From positions 806,001 through 870,000 of the forward strand of contig NZ_CP100595.1 in NCBI RefSeq assembly GCF_024267655.1: a DNA stretch of 64,000 bases, read 5' to 3'. This DNA is from Arcobacter roscoffensis. Its GTDB lineage: Bacteria; Campylobacterota; Campylobacteria; Campylobacterales; Arcobacteraceae. The position numbers were made by a program, and so were the translations under genes. Numbering within the stretch: position 1 is the stretch's first letter; the number at the start of each line of letters is the position of its first letter. Below are positions 23,302-32,602 of this stretch, one piece after another. The notes below the pieces were generated by a model that was not told the origin of the DNA, made no database searches, and saw only the letters and a list, made by a program, of their open reading frames with translations.

Positions 23302-24168
23302 ATGAAAAAAGATACAAAACATATTAGAGCAGATATAGTTAATAAATCATTAACCTACATTTACAAGTATATTGATACTAATATCACATTAGATGAATTA
23401 GCTAGATTAAATAAGGTTAGTAAGTTTCATTTACATAGAATTTTTAAAGAAGAAACCGGCGAAAATATTTTTGATAGGATAAATTCTATTCGATTGCAAA
23501 AGATTGCAAATTTACTTATAAGTAATAAGTACTCAACTATTAGTGAAATAAGACAGTCTTGTGGTTATAGCTCACATTCATCTTTTATTAAAGCATTTAA
23601 AAAGAGATTTAACTTTACACCCTCACAATGGAAAAAAAATGGATATTTAGAATATTCAAAAAAAATTGTTTCATTTGATATCTCTCCCAATGATAACTTT
23701 TATACGATAGAACCTATAATAAAAAAAACTTCTAAAAGAGTATGTGCATATATACGACATAAAGGTTATGATTTATCAGTTACAAAAACATGGAGTCGTT
23801 TAATGGCTTTTTCATATGAAAAAGAGTTAAACAATACAACTCAAATTGGAGTTTTTTATGATAATCCTATTAATACAGCTTATGAAGAGTGTAGTTATAT
23901 AGCTGCAATTGAAGTTGATAATAGATTTATTTCAACTAATTCAATAAGTAAGTTAGAAATAGAGGGCTCACTATGTGCTGTTTTTCATTATGAAGGAATC
24001 TATGGTGATGCTGTTAAACTTTTGGTCTATATTTATAATTATTGGTTGCCCAAAAGTGGGTATGAGGCAAAGAGTTTGCCACCTTATGCTCTGTACCATA
24101 AAAATCATTTTTTAGATGAAAATAGAGAATTTAGCTTAGACTTTTATATTCCTATTCAAGTTGTTTAA
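23302..24168 (+). CDS. AraC-family regulator with GyrI-like effector domain
   Basis: 288 residues. The N-terminal two helix-turn-helix motifs (about 12-112; ITLDELARLNKVSKFHLHRIF and SEIRQSCGYSSHSSFIKAFKKRF) are followed by a GyrI-like small-molecule binding domain (about 120-288; KRVCAYIRHKGYDLS, PPYALYHKN). This is the Rob/SoxS-type arrangement with the effector domain at the C-terminus. No Shine-Dalgarno is visible. A TATAAT (23291-23296) ends 5 bases before the ATG, suggesting a leaderless message. It is divergent from the PhzF gene. Confidence 0.88.
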   Translation: MKKDTKHIRADIVNKSLTYIYKYIDTNITLDELARLNKVSKFHLHRIFKEETGENIFDRINSIRLQKIANLLISNKYSTISEIRQSCGYSSHSSFIKAFKKRFNFTPSQWKKNGYLEYSKKIVSFDISPNDNFYTIEPIIKKTSKRVCAYIRHKGYDLSVTKTWSRLMAFSYEKELNNTTQIGVFYDNPINTAYEECSYIAAIEVDNRFISTNSISKLEIEGSLCAVFHYEGIYGDAVKLLVYIYNYWLPKSGYEAKSLPPYALYHKNHFLDENREFSLDFYIPIQVV

Positions 24169-24199
24169 ACTATAAATATATAAAGTTAATAGTTTGGAG

Positions 24200-24952
24200 T
24201 TAGTCTTTCCCATACTTTTTTAGTAATGAATCATAAAGCCCCTCATTTCTAATATCTTCAACAATTTTTTTAAGTTTCGTACGTATTTCATTGGGAAGGT
24301 CTTTTCTTACAAAAATCCATTGTTCTTTATTTTTTTCAATTGTTAGAACTTTACCAAAATCTTTTGAAGATAAACGAAGGTTTTTTTTCCAAAAATAGTA
24401 TGCAGGTTCAGAAAAAACTGCAGCATCTAAGCCTTGACGATTGTATAAAGTAATCAATGATTCTTTATATCCTCTTATATAAGTGATTTTATTGGGCAAA
24501 CCTTCTAACTGTTTGTACGAGGCATTATGATGATATATTAGATTTTTATTTTTTAAATCTTTAATAGTTTGGATATTTGAATCTTTTTTTGTTACGGTGA
24601 TAACATCAATATAGTGTTGAATTTCAAGCTTATCTCCTGCTTCAAGTGATTGTTTATGCGCTTGGGATGATATTAAATCAGCTTTTCCTATTTTAAGTTC
24701 TGTTAACATTCTAGGAAAAGGACGGATTTTATGAGTATAAGGAAGACCTGAACGTTTTGCTATCTCTTCTGTGAGTTCATATATAATTCCATGAGGTTTT
24801 CCTTGTTTGTCAATCCAGCCATATGGAGGTAAATCCATTGTTACAAATTTTAATGAAGTATTTTGATTATTTGAAGTTTGTGCGTTAAGTATGCTTAGAG
24901 AAAAAAAGTATAAAGTACTAAGTAAAATAAGTTTAAATTTTTTTATACACAT
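24200..24952 (-). CDS. Family 3 extracellular solute-binding protein
   Basis: A periplasmic binding protein of the amino-acid type, 250 residues including a signal peptide ending in LSILNAQ. MDLPPYGWIDKQGKPHGIIYELTEEIAKRSGL is the typical start of the fold, and KADLISSQ and FSEPAYYFW the middle. No transporter genes adjoin it, so it may be an orphan or feed a sensor. The ligand is not predictable. The 189 bases upstream hold no recognisable gene. Confidence 0.82.
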   Translation of the reverse strand: MCIKKFKLILLSTLYFFSLSILNAQTSNNQNTSLKFVTMDLPPYGWIDKQGKPHGIIYELTEEIAKRSGLPYTHKIRPFPRMLTELKIGKADLISSQAHKQSLEAGDKLEIQHYIDVITVTKKDSNIQTIKDLKNKNLIYHHNASYKQLEGLPNKITYIRGYKESLITLYNRQGLDAAVFSEPAYYFWKKNLRLSSKDFGKVLTIEKNKEQWIFVRKDLPNEIRTKLKKIVEDIRNEGLYDSLLKKYGKD

Positions 24953-25141
24953 AGCTTAATCCTTATATTTAATATTTATAGTATTAGTAATTATATGATA
25001 AAAAGACTTATTAAGATTAATTGTTTATATTTTATAAGTAAATTAAATTTTAGAACTAAAAAGTAATTTTTATTTTTAATTAAAATAAACTTAGCTAAAT
25101 TTAATAAATAGGATTAGCAATAGCTCAAAAAAGGAGTTCTT

Positions 25142-25636
25142 ATGCTTTCTTTATTATATTTACATACTATTACATTTTTTATTATTTTTGTTAATTTTTT
25201 GATTTTTAACAAAAATATGTCAAATGATTTAGGTACAAAATATTTTTTTATTAACTATCTTTATCATAAACAAAAACAAACAAGTTGTTTTATTACTATA
25301 TATCCTTTTGTAATTATCCTTTTTTATTATCTAGCAGAAAATATTTTTTTATTAAGTACTTTTTTTATATCTATACTTCATGTATATTTTTTATATGAAC
25401 TCACTTCAAAAAAGAGTATAAATAAAAGAGAAGCTTACATCCATTGGTACAAAGAAAATGCAAATCATAGTTTTTCAATGCATTCACATGATGTATTAAG
25501 AAAGGATTTTAATTTTCTAAATCAAAAAGTAAGTAGAATTCTTTTATTTAAATTTGAAATTATATTTTTTATATCTTTAGTTATAGAAAGTGAAATACTA
25601 TATGAGCTTATAACTATTTTAGATAAAATATCTTAA
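25142..25636 (+). CDS. Membrane protein of unknown function
   Basis: 164 residues with four likely helices (about 4-23, 47-64, 68-88 and 139-158) and a polar loop at about 90-130 containing REAYIHWYKENANHSFSMHS, rich in His and aromatic residues. No family recognised. AAGGAG lies 6 bases before the ATG. It runs against hisI, sharing 4 bases at the stops. Confidence 0.65.
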   Translation: MLSLLYLHTITFFIIFVNFLIFNKNMSNDLGTKYFFINYLYHKQKQTSCFITIYPFVIILFYYLAENIFLLSTFFISILHVYFLYELTSKKSINKREAYIHWYKENANHSFSMHSHDVLRKDFNFLNQKVSRILLFKFEIIFFISLVIESEILYELITILDKIS

Positions 25637-25971
25637 ATATAATTCTCTTTTATTTCAGCTTTATATGACCTGAAAAAGCATGACTTTGCACCAGTATGGC
25701 AAGCAGAACCTCCTACTTGTTCAACCGTAGCTAAAATTGTGTCTAAATCACAATCAACTTTTAAATCTATTAGTTTTTGAATATGACCACTGCTTTCGCC
25801 TTTTTTCCATATTCTGTTTTTACTTCTTGAAAAGTAGTGTACAACTCTTGTTTCAAGAGTTAAGTCTAAAGCTTCTTTATTCATATATCCAAGCATTAAG
25901 ACTTCATTTGTTTTATACTCTTGTGTGATAACTGGAACTAAACCATTAGATTTTTTAAAATCAATTTTCAT
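25633..25971 (-). CDS. hisI: Phosphoribosyl-AMP cyclohydrolase
   Basis: Third step of histidine synthesis: opens the adenine ring of PR-AMP. The 112-residue stand-alone form lacks the HisE pyrophosphatase domain. Motifs are MLGYMNKEAL, HYFSRSKNRIWKKGESSGH, the metal-binding VDCDLDT, and GSACHTGAKSCFFR with conserved cysteines for zinc. One of two 17-bp palindromes begins 12 bases before its start codon. Confidence 0.93.
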   Translation of the reverse strand: MKIDFKKSNGLVPVITQEYKTNEVLMLGYMNKEALDLTLETRVVHYFSRSKNRIWKKGESSGHIQKLIDLKVDCDLDTILATVEQVGGSACHTGAKSCFFRSYKAEIKENYI

Positions 25972-25982
25972 AAATCTCCTTT

Positions 25983-25999
25983 ATGCAACTAAGTTGCAT
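25983..25999. promoter_or_regulatory. 17-bp palindromic operator, hisI side
   Basis: ATGCAACT-A-AGTTGCAT, perfect arms around a central A. It resembles MarR/SlyA-type operators. Its centre is 44 bp (about four helical turns) from a partner palindrome. Confidence 0.75.
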
Positions 26000-26026
26000 T
26001 ATGTTATGATAGCAAATGATTTTTAA

Positions 26027-26043
26027 ATGCAACTTAGTTGCAT
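26027..26043. promoter_or_regulatory. 17-bp palindromic operator, pyrC side
   Basis: ATGCAACT-T-AGTTGCAT, the exact reverse complement of the first copy. It ends 26 bases before the pyrC start. A TATGAT that could be a -10 lies between the two palindromes, so a bound repressor would block the divergent promoters. Confidence 0.75.
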
Positions 26044-26069
26044 AAAATATAAATATAAAAGGCTTAAAA

Positions 26070-27092
26070 TTGAAAGATAAAAATAGTTTTATAATAAATT
26101 CTGCTTTAGATATGCACCTTCATTTAAGAGATGATGATATGCTAAAGCTTGTAGCACCAAAAACATCAAATACTTTTGCTGGTGCCTTAATTATGCCAAA
26201 TCTTTTACCTCCTATTACGACGAAAGAAGCTTTATTAGCATACAAAAAAAGAATTCAAGAAGCATGTAAAAATGACGAGTTCGAACCTCATGTAACTATC
26301 TTCTTTCAAGTTGATTACTCATATGAGTTTTTAAAAGAAATTAAAGATGAGATTATTGCAGTTAAACTATATCCATTTGGTGTTACTACAAACTCCGAAA
26401 CAGGAGTTTCTTCTATGGATGTTGAGGTTTTAAGACCAACTTTAGAATCTATGGAAAAACTTGGAATTCCTTTATGTGTTCATGGTGAGACAAAAGGTTT
26501 TATGATGGATAGGGAAAAAGAGTTTTTACCTATTTATGAATCTTTGGCTATTAATTTTCCAGATTTAAAAATCATGATGGAGCATATTTCTAGTAAAGAA
26601 TCAATTGATTTACTAAAAAAATATGATAATCTTTATGCAACAATTACAGTTCATCACTTAATGCTTACACTGGATGATGTAGTAGGTGGAATGTTAAATC
26701 CCCATGCATTTTGTAAACCAATAGTTAAAAAACCTGAGGATAGAAAAGCTTTACTTCAATTAGCTCTTAGTGCTCATCCTAAAGTGATGTTTGGTTCAGA
26801 TTCAGCTCCTCATCAAAAAAATACAAAAGAGTGTCATCATGGAGCAGCTGGTGTATTTACTTCACCTATCGCACTTCAGGTACTAACACAGCTTTTTGAA
26901 GAGCATGGAAAACTAGATAACTTAAATGCTTTTATTAGTTTAAATGCACAAAGAATTTATAATCTAAATCCAATTAAAAAAGAGATTAGATTAATCAAAA
27001 AAGATTTCATAGTTCCAGAGGTATACTCATATAAAAGCGAGCAGGTCGTTCCATTATTTGCAGGGCAAAAACTTGTTTGGAGTATTTCTTAA
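26070..27092 (+). CDS. pyrC: Dihydroorotase
   Basis: Third step of pyrimidine synthesis: cyclises carbamoyl-aspartate. It has 340 residues and starts at TTG after AAGGC; no ATG lies closer in frame. Zinc ligands and active-site features: H16 and H18 in DMHLHLRD, the carboxylated lysine in IAVKLYPFG, histidines in CVHGE, MEHISS and ITVHHLM, and the catalytic aspartate in FGSDSAPHQ. The pattern is that of the E. coli PyrC class. It shares its upstream region with hisI. Confidence 0.94.
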   Translation: MKDKNSFIINSALDMHLHLRDDDMLKLVAPKTSNTFAGALIMPNLLPPITTKEALLAYKKRIQEACKNDEFEPHVTIFFQVDYSYEFLKEIKDEIIAVKLYPFGVTTNSETGVSSMDVEVLRPTLESMEKLGIPLCVHGETKGFMMDREKEFLPIYESLAINFPDLKIMMEHISSKESIDLLKKYDNLYATITVHHLMLTLDDVVGGMLNPHAFCKPIVKKPEDRKALLQLALSAHPKVMFGSDSAPHQKNTKECHHGAAGVFTSPIALQVLTQLFEEHGKLDNLNAFISLNAQRIYNLNPIKKEIRLIKKDFIVPEVYSYKSEQVVPLFAGQKLVWSIS

Positions 27093-27136
27093 GATTAGTA
27101 AGGTAGTTTTAACTATCTACCGTATTTATTTTAAAT

Positions 27137-29089
27137 TTATAGAAATTCTATAGTATTTCTACCTTTATTCTTAGCCATATAAAGAGCAGTATCTGCTCTT
27201 TTAATTAGTTCATTTATTGTTTCATCTTTTTTATATGTAGTTATACCAAGGCTAGCTGTTTTTTGTTCTTTTATTCCAAAATCATAAATTGCTATTTCTT
27301 TTCTTATTTTTTCTGCTAATATTAATATACCTTCAAGATCTGTTTCACAGCAAATAATCATAAACTCTTCTCCACCCCATCTTCCAAGGATATCAGTTTT
27401 TCTTAAATTGTCATGTATTATTTTTGCAAACTCTTTTAATATATCGTCTCCTACTTGATGCCCATAAGTATCATTTACTTTTTTAAAATAATCTATATCA
27501 ATAAAGACAATACCAAAGGGTTTGTTATATCTATTTGCTCTATTTACCTCTGAAATTAGAACTTCATCTAGTTTATTTCTATTATAAAGTTTTGTAAGAT
27601 TATCTCTTGTGGATAGTTCTAATAGTTGTTTGTTTTTTTCTTCAATTTGAGCTGTTCTAATTTTTATTTCATCTTCTAATTTTGAATTATATTTTTGGGA
27701 TAATTCTTTCGCTAAAAGCAAGTTTTTAATCATTTTTGAATAGTTCATAAATAAATTGCCTATTTCCCCTGCATAGTTTGTTTTGATTTTATGGTTTAAT
27801 TCGCCTTTTGCAATCTTGTTTGTAATATCTGTAATTTCTTCAATAGGAACAAAAAATCTTATATAGTAAACTAAACCAATTATTAAATAAAGTACGGATA
27901 ATAAAACAGCTATGGCTATTTGTGTTTGAAGACTTGATTCATTTAACTGTCCTAAAATTTGTTTATTTGGAACTGTATTTATTATAATCCAATTTGTTGT
28001 AGGAATTCTTACAGCAGAAACCTGATGTATTCTATTCTCATTATCGTTTTCTTTCGTAAATTCAAAGGAATAGTATGGTTTATCTTTCAAGTTATGTATT
28101 GCTTGACTTGATAAGTTGTTTAACCATGAGTTTTGAGAATTTATATATTCTGTATTATTTTTTTTAAGTTCTTCTAAATCTTTATTATTTAAATAGTATA
28201 GTAAACCCCTATATGAATCTTTATTTTTAAGTTCTATTTCATCATTATATTTTTGATTGTTTGTTGATATTGCTTTTCCTTTTTGAGAAATTACAATAGT
28301 AGTTGAATTATCATAAAGTTCAATATTTTTCATGAATTTTTCAAGAATTTGTTGAATAGTTATATCATGAGAAACAACACCTTGTAGTTTTTCAGTTCTG
28401 TCATAAAAAGGATAAGAAACAGTAACCATTTGCCCAACGCCACTTAAGTCACTGTAGGGTTCTTCCCACCCATAAGTTTTGTTTTTAAAATCAGCAGCTT
28501 CATACCAATGTTGTGTTGTAGGTGCTGCTGCATGTTTTTCATACTTCAAGTTTACAGTTGGATAGATATGAAGTACATTATTGTATGTACTAATATAAAT
28601 ATAAGAGTATTTATAGTTTCTGTAGATACCATGAAATAGTTCTTTTAATTTTTCTGCTGTTTCTAATCTATAAACCACGTTTTTATTAAACAGAGTTTTT
28701 TTATCCACAAAGCTTTGCAACTCATGACTCATATGTTTAGTTTCAGGATTATTTAAACCATCATATATAAAACTTCTTGTATGAGTGTTTTCAATCATTT
28801 TGTTTTTCCACTCATCTACAGGGGTCTTACTATTTTCTTTAATTTGTTCATAATTTCTCATATATGCATCAGCAATGATTTTTGTTGAGTATTGAACTTT
28901 TTTTAGTTCAGAGTCAACTTGTTCTGAAACTTTTAAAGAGATTGTTTGAAGGTTTTCTAATGCTTGATTTTTAGTTTGATTGGACAATGAAGTAAATATA
29001 TAATTTAATATTAAAAAAATTGCTAATGCTTCAAGTATAATCACAGAGAAAAATATTTGTTTTGTCTTAAATTTATATAAAAATGACAT
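27137..29089 (-). CDS. Membrane diguanylate cyclase with dCACHE sensor
   Basis: Makes cyclic di-GMP. It has 650 residues: TM1 at about 13-33, a large periplasmic double-CACHE ligand-binding domain (about 35-390, with QHWYEAADFKNKTYGWEEPYSD), TM2 at about 393-414, HAMP, a short coiled coil, and a GGDEF domain (about 495-650). The active site is intact as RWGGEEF near residue 568, and the product-inhibition site RxxD (RKTD) precedes it by the usual 5 residues. No linked partner. The CACHE ligand is unknown. Confidence 0.93.
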   Translation of the reverse strand: MSFLYKFKTKQIFFSVIILEALAIFLILNYIFTSLSNQTKNQALENLQTISLKVSEQVDSELKKVQYSTKIIADAYMRNYEQIKENSKTPVDEWKNKMIENTHTRSFIYDGLNNPETKHMSHELQSFVDKKTLFNKNVVYRLETAEKLKELFHGIYRNYKYSYIYISTYNNVLHIYPTVNLKYEKHAAAPTTQHWYEAADFKNKTYGWEEPYSDLSGVGQMVTVSYPFYDRTEKLQGVVSHDITIQQILEKFMKNIELYDNSTTIVISQKGKAISTNNQKYNDEIELKNKDSYRGLLYYLNNKDLEELKKNNTEYINSQNSWLNNLSSQAIHNLKDKPYYSFEFTKENDNENRIHQVSAVRIPTTNWIIINTVPNKQILGQLNESSLQTQIAIAVLLSVLYLIIGLVYYIRFFVPIEEITDITNKIAKGELNHKIKTNYAGEIGNLFMNYSKMIKNLLLAKELSQKYNSKLEDEIKIRTAQIEEKNKQLLELSTRDNLTKLYNRNKLDEVLISEVNRANRYNKPFGIVFIDIDYFKKVNDTYGHQVGDDILKEFAKIIHDNLRKTDILGRWGGEEFMIICCETDLEGILILAEKIRKEIAIYDFGIKEQKTASLGITTYKKDETINELIKRADTALYMAKNKGRNTIEFL

Positions 29090-29233
29090 ATTGATTTGTC
29101 CTTATTAAAATACTTATTAATTATATCTTTAGTATCTATACATAAGTATAAAACACTTCCTATCCTCATAAATAAATCAAGTATTCTTTAGTTACAGAGA
29201 GTATAATACTTTTATAAATATTGAGGAGTATAA

Positions 29234-29836
29234 ATGGATTATAAAAAGTTTGCAGATTTTTCCCCTTGTGATTATGCAGGACCATTAAAAAGAGAGAGTT
29301 TTATGGATTCTGGTATAAAAGAGTTATGGACAGGTATTCCAAGAATATCAGGACCTGCGTTTACTGTTGAGATGGTAGCAGGTGAAAATTTAGCTCTTCA
29401 TAGAGCAATATATGAAGCACCTATAGGCTCTATTATTGTAGCTCAGTCAAATACTATTGATTATTCAGTAATTGGTGGAAATGTTGCTTTAATTGCTAAA
29501 AAAAGAGGAATAACAGGTTTTGTAATTGATGGAACAGTAAGAGATATAGCTGAAATAAGAGAAAATGAAGTGGCAATATTTGGAAGAGGTGTATTACCCA
29601 TGCCAGGAGGCAAAAAAAATGCAGTTCCAGTTAATGTTCCTATTAAAGCAGGTGGTATATCTGTAAATCCTGGTGATATAATAGTTGCTGATGAAGAGGG
29701 AGTTGTTGTTATTCCAAAAGATAAATCAGAAGAGATTTATGAAAAAACTAAATCAAATGTTGAAAAAGAAAGAGCCATGAGTTTTGAGCAATGGGCTTCT
29801 AATCATAAAGAAAAAATAGACTCATTTTATAAGTAA
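29234..29836 (+). CDS. RraA-like protein (possible 4-hydroxy-4-methyl-2-oxoglutarate aldolase)
   Basis: 200 residues of the RraA/HMG-aldolase family. Signatures are GSIIVAQSNTIDYSVIGG, the substrate/metal loop GITGFVIDGTVRDIAEI with the conserved Arg-Asp pair, and NPGDIIVADEEGVVVIP. Members act either as inhibitors of RNase E or as divalent-metal aldolases/oxaloacetate decarboxylases. The retained R-D pair favours an enzyme. GAGGAG is a strong ribosome site, and the gene stands alone between two cyclic-di-GMP genes. Confidence 0.82.
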   Translation: MDYKKFADFSPCDYAGPLKRESFMDSGIKELWTGIPRISGPAFTVEMVAGENLALHRAIYEAPIGSIIVAQSNTIDYSVIGGNVALIAKKRGITGFVIDGTVRDIAEIRENEVAIFGRGVLPMPGGKKNAVPVNVPIKAGGISVNPGDIIVADEEGVVVIPKDKSEEIYEKTKSNVEKERAMSFEQWASNHKEKIDSFYK

Positions 29837-29844
29837 GGAAAGAT

Positions 29845-29872
29845 AAAACTACCTTTCTCTTGGGTAGTTTTT
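29845..29872. terminator. Bidirectional terminator between the RraA-like and heme-GGDEF genes
   Basis: Arms AAAACTACC / GGTAGTTTT with a 9-base loop and a following T-run on the plus strand. It overlaps the 3' end of the reverse-strand gene. Confidence 0.7.
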
Positions 29873-31069
29873 CTTATCTTCATACATATTTGTATCTGCT
29901 ATTTTCATCATATTATTTATATCTTTAAAAGAGTTTTCAAATTGACAAACACCGAAAGAAGCACTTAGTTCTATTTTTATATCTTCAAAAGTAAATAGAT
30001 TTGATTTTAGATTTTCTTTTATTTTTTTTATTACTACTTGTGTACTATCTTTATCATTTTCAGGAAGTAAAAGTATAAACTCATCACCACCAATTCTAAA
30101 AAAGAAATCTGTTTCTCTTATATTTTGTGATATTAATTTAGTGAAAAATATTAAAACTTCATCTCCTACATCATGACCATAAGTGTCATTTATTGGTTTG
30201 AATTTATTTAAATCAATTAAAACTAAAGAGAAATTGTGACTGTTTCTTTTTGCATCACTAAAGAATAAAGAAGAGTATTCATCAAACTTCTTTCTATTAA
30301 AGATTTTTGTTAAAGAGTCAGTATTACTTTGACTTACTATTGTTTGGTAGGAACTAACAAGTTCTTTATTCTGTTGATTAAAAGACTCTTCAAGTAGTTT
30401 TAACTCTTTTATTTTTGTTTCAATTGATATTTGAGTATTTAAATCATGATGACTAGAAGTGCTTTTTACTTGCTTTGCTAAATTTAAAATAGGCTCTACA
30501 AAATATTTATTTAAATAGTGATATAAAGTTGAGAAAAATACAATAACTATAATCAAAAGTAAAGTTCCTGCCATGATTAAAATATCTTTTAATGATATTT
30601 TTAAGTCCAAAATAGGATGTTCAATATGAACAATACCTGCTACATCATTTACTTTAGAATCACTATGACACTTAATACACTCAGCTTTAAAAAGAATAGG
30701 AGAACTGAAATCTAAATGCTTATCATGCTTGTTTATAACAGCTTCTTTAAAATCAAAAACACTATTATCTACATGGGTATTTGATAAGTGGTTTTCTTCT
30801 TTTAAAATTTCAATTTTTATATGAGGAACAGTTTTTTGTAAATGTTCTATTGTTTCATCTAAACTTTGTTTATCTCCACCATTTTTCATAACTGTATATA
30901 AATTTTGGAAGATTAAATCAGCCATTATTTGCGTGTCATCTTTGATACTTTTATCAATACTTATTGATTTAAAGTATAATCCAAATATTATAAATATCGC
31001 TAAAACAATAGATATTGAAAGTAATATTGTGTTTCTAACAAATTTATTATAACTAATTCTTTTTTTCAA
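29849..31069 (-). CDS. Diguanylate cyclase with periplasmic c-type heme motif
   Basis: 406 residues: TM1 at about 13-34, a periplasmic sensor of about 120 residues, TM2 at about 162-186, a HAMP-like linker and a GGDEF domain (about 250-406). The sensor contains one CxxCH heme c motif (C131, C134, H135 in ECIKCHSD), so heme would be covalently attached outside the membrane. The cyclase site RIGGDEF (near 326) and inhibition site RETD are intact. This suggests cyclic-di-GMP synthesis controlled by redox state or a gas. Heme attachment needs the cytochrome c system, which is not in the window. Confidence 0.88.
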   Translation of the reverse strand: MKKRISYNKFVRNTILLSISIVLAIFIIFGLYFKSISIDKSIKDDTQIMADLIFQNLYTVMKNGGDKQSLDETIEHLQKTVPHIKIEILKEENHLSNTHVDNSVFDFKEAVINKHDKHLDFSSPILFKAECIKCHSDSKVNDVAGIVHIEHPILDLKISLKDILIMAGTLLLIIVIVFFSTLYHYLNKYFVEPILNLAKQVKSTSSHHDLNTQISIETKIKELKLLEESFNQQNKELVSSYQTIVSQSNTDSLTKIFNRKKFDEYSSLFFSDAKRNSHNFSLVLIDLNKFKPINDTYGHDVGDEVLIFFTKLISQNIRETDFFFRIGGDEFILLLPENDKDSTQVVIKKIKENLKSNLFTFEDIKIELSASFGVCQFENSFKDINNMMKIADTNMYEDKKNYPRER

Positions 31070-31253
31070 AAAAACCCCTTGTATGTATGTATATTATAAC
31101 TTAAAAGGGTTTAAAAATAGTAAAAATAACTAAATGTAATCTTAGAGATAGTATATTTTACAAAAGTAAGTTTATGCAACTTTTACATAATTTTAAGTAG
31201 ACTTTCAACTTTGTTTTTGAAACAACACCAAATGATATGTAAAAGGAAAACAG

Positions 31254-32579
31254 ATGAATTCTGTAATTATTGCCGTTATGGTTATGGTATTACTCTCATT
31301 AGTTAGAGTAAATATTGTTATTGCTTTAATAATTGGAGCAATTGTAGGAGGACTTAGTGCAGGCTTAGATATAAATGAAACTATAAAAGCTTTCAATGCA
31401 GGTCTTGGAGATGGTGCTACTATTGCACTTAGTTATGCAATGCTTGGAACTTTTGCTGTAGCTATTTCAAAGTCTGGAATCACAGATTTATTATCAAATA
31501 TGATAATAAAAAAAGTAGGAAATAGCTCTTCATCTATGCAGTTTATTTATATTAAGTATCTAATGTTAACTCTTATTTTATTTGCTGCAATTTCTTCTCA
31601 AAATCTTATTCCTGTTCATATTGCATTTATTCCTATTTTAATTCCACCTTTACTTCACTCTATGTCTGAGTTAAAACTTGATAGAAGAGTTGTAGCTTGT
31701 GTAATTACATTTGGTTTAGTTGCAACTTATATGTTACTTCCTATTGGTTTTGGTGGAATATTTTTAAATGAGATTTTACTTAAAAACTTAGTTGATAGTG
31801 GTGTTGAAGCTTCAAGAGCTCAGCTTCCAGTGGCTATGTCAATTCCTGTTTTAGGAATGTTTTTAGGTTTACTTACAGCAATGTTCTTTACTTATAGAAA
31901 AAAAAGAGTTTATGATGTAAGTATGATTCTTGAAAGTGAATCAGAAAAAAATGAGATTAATAGCTTTTATATTCTTATTGCTTTAGTATCAATTGTGACA
32001 GCTTTAGGTTTACAACTTTATACTAACTCTATTATCTTAGGTTCTCTTGCGGGATTTGTAATTTTTATAGTTGCAGGAGTAATAAAAGCAAATCAAACAC
32101 AAGACTTCTTTACAAAAGGTCTTAAAATGATGGGAATGATTGGATTTATTATGATAGCAGCAAATGGTTTTGCAAATGTAATAAATACAACAGGAGGAGT
32201 TGAAACACTAGTTACTTCTATTTCTGATTTAATAGGAGATAACAAATCTTTAGCGGTACTTCTGATGCTGGTTGTTGGTTTATTTATTACTATGGGAATT
32301 GGTTCATCTTTTTCAACTATACCAATTATTGCTACAATATATGCACCTTTATGTATGCAATTAGACTTTTCAGCTATGGCAACAATCACGATTATAGGAA
32401 CAGCAGCAGCTTTAGGTGATGCAGGAAGCCCGGCTTCTGATAGTACTTTAGGACCTACTTCTGGTTTAAATGTAGATGGTCAACATGACCATATCTGGGA
32501 TACAGTTGTTCCTACATTTATTCACTATAATATTCCATTGATTTTATTTGGATGGTTTGCCGCAGTATATGTTTTCTAA
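31254..32579 (+). CDS. Na+/H+ antiporter family transporter (YuiF/NhaC-like)
   Basis: A 441-residue inner-membrane protein with about eleven helices. An N-terminal segment [25 protein letters not shown] and the domain with [23 protein letters not shown] precede the conserved C-terminal [20 protein letters not shown] and FIHYNIPL. The family includes sodium antiporters and predicted amino-acid (histidine) permeases, so the cargo is uncertain. AAAGGAAA serves as ribosome site. Monocistronic. Confidence 0.8.
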   Translation: MNSVIIAVMVMVLLSLVRVNIVIALIIGAIVGGLSAGLDINETIKAFNAGLGDGATIALSYAMLGTFAVAISKSGITDLLSNMIIKKVGNSSSSMQFIYIKYLMLTLILFAAISSQNLIPVHIAFIPILIPPLLHSMSELKLDRRVVACVITFGLVATYMLLPIGFGGIFLNEILLKNLVDSGVEASRAQLPVAMSIPVLGMFLGLLTAMFFTYRKKRVYDVSMILESESEKNEINSFYILIALVSIVTALGLQLYTNSIILGSLAGFVIFIVAGVIKANQTQDFFTKGLKMMGMIGFIMIAANGFANVINTTGGVETLVTSISDLIGDNKSLAVLLMLVVGLFITMGIGSSFSTIPIIATIYAPLCMQLDFSAMATITIIGTAAALGDAGSPASDSTLGPTSGLNVDGQHDHIWDTVVPTFIHYNIPLILFGWFAAVYVF

Positions 32580-32602
32580 GAATTAAAGTAGATAAATATA
32601 CT

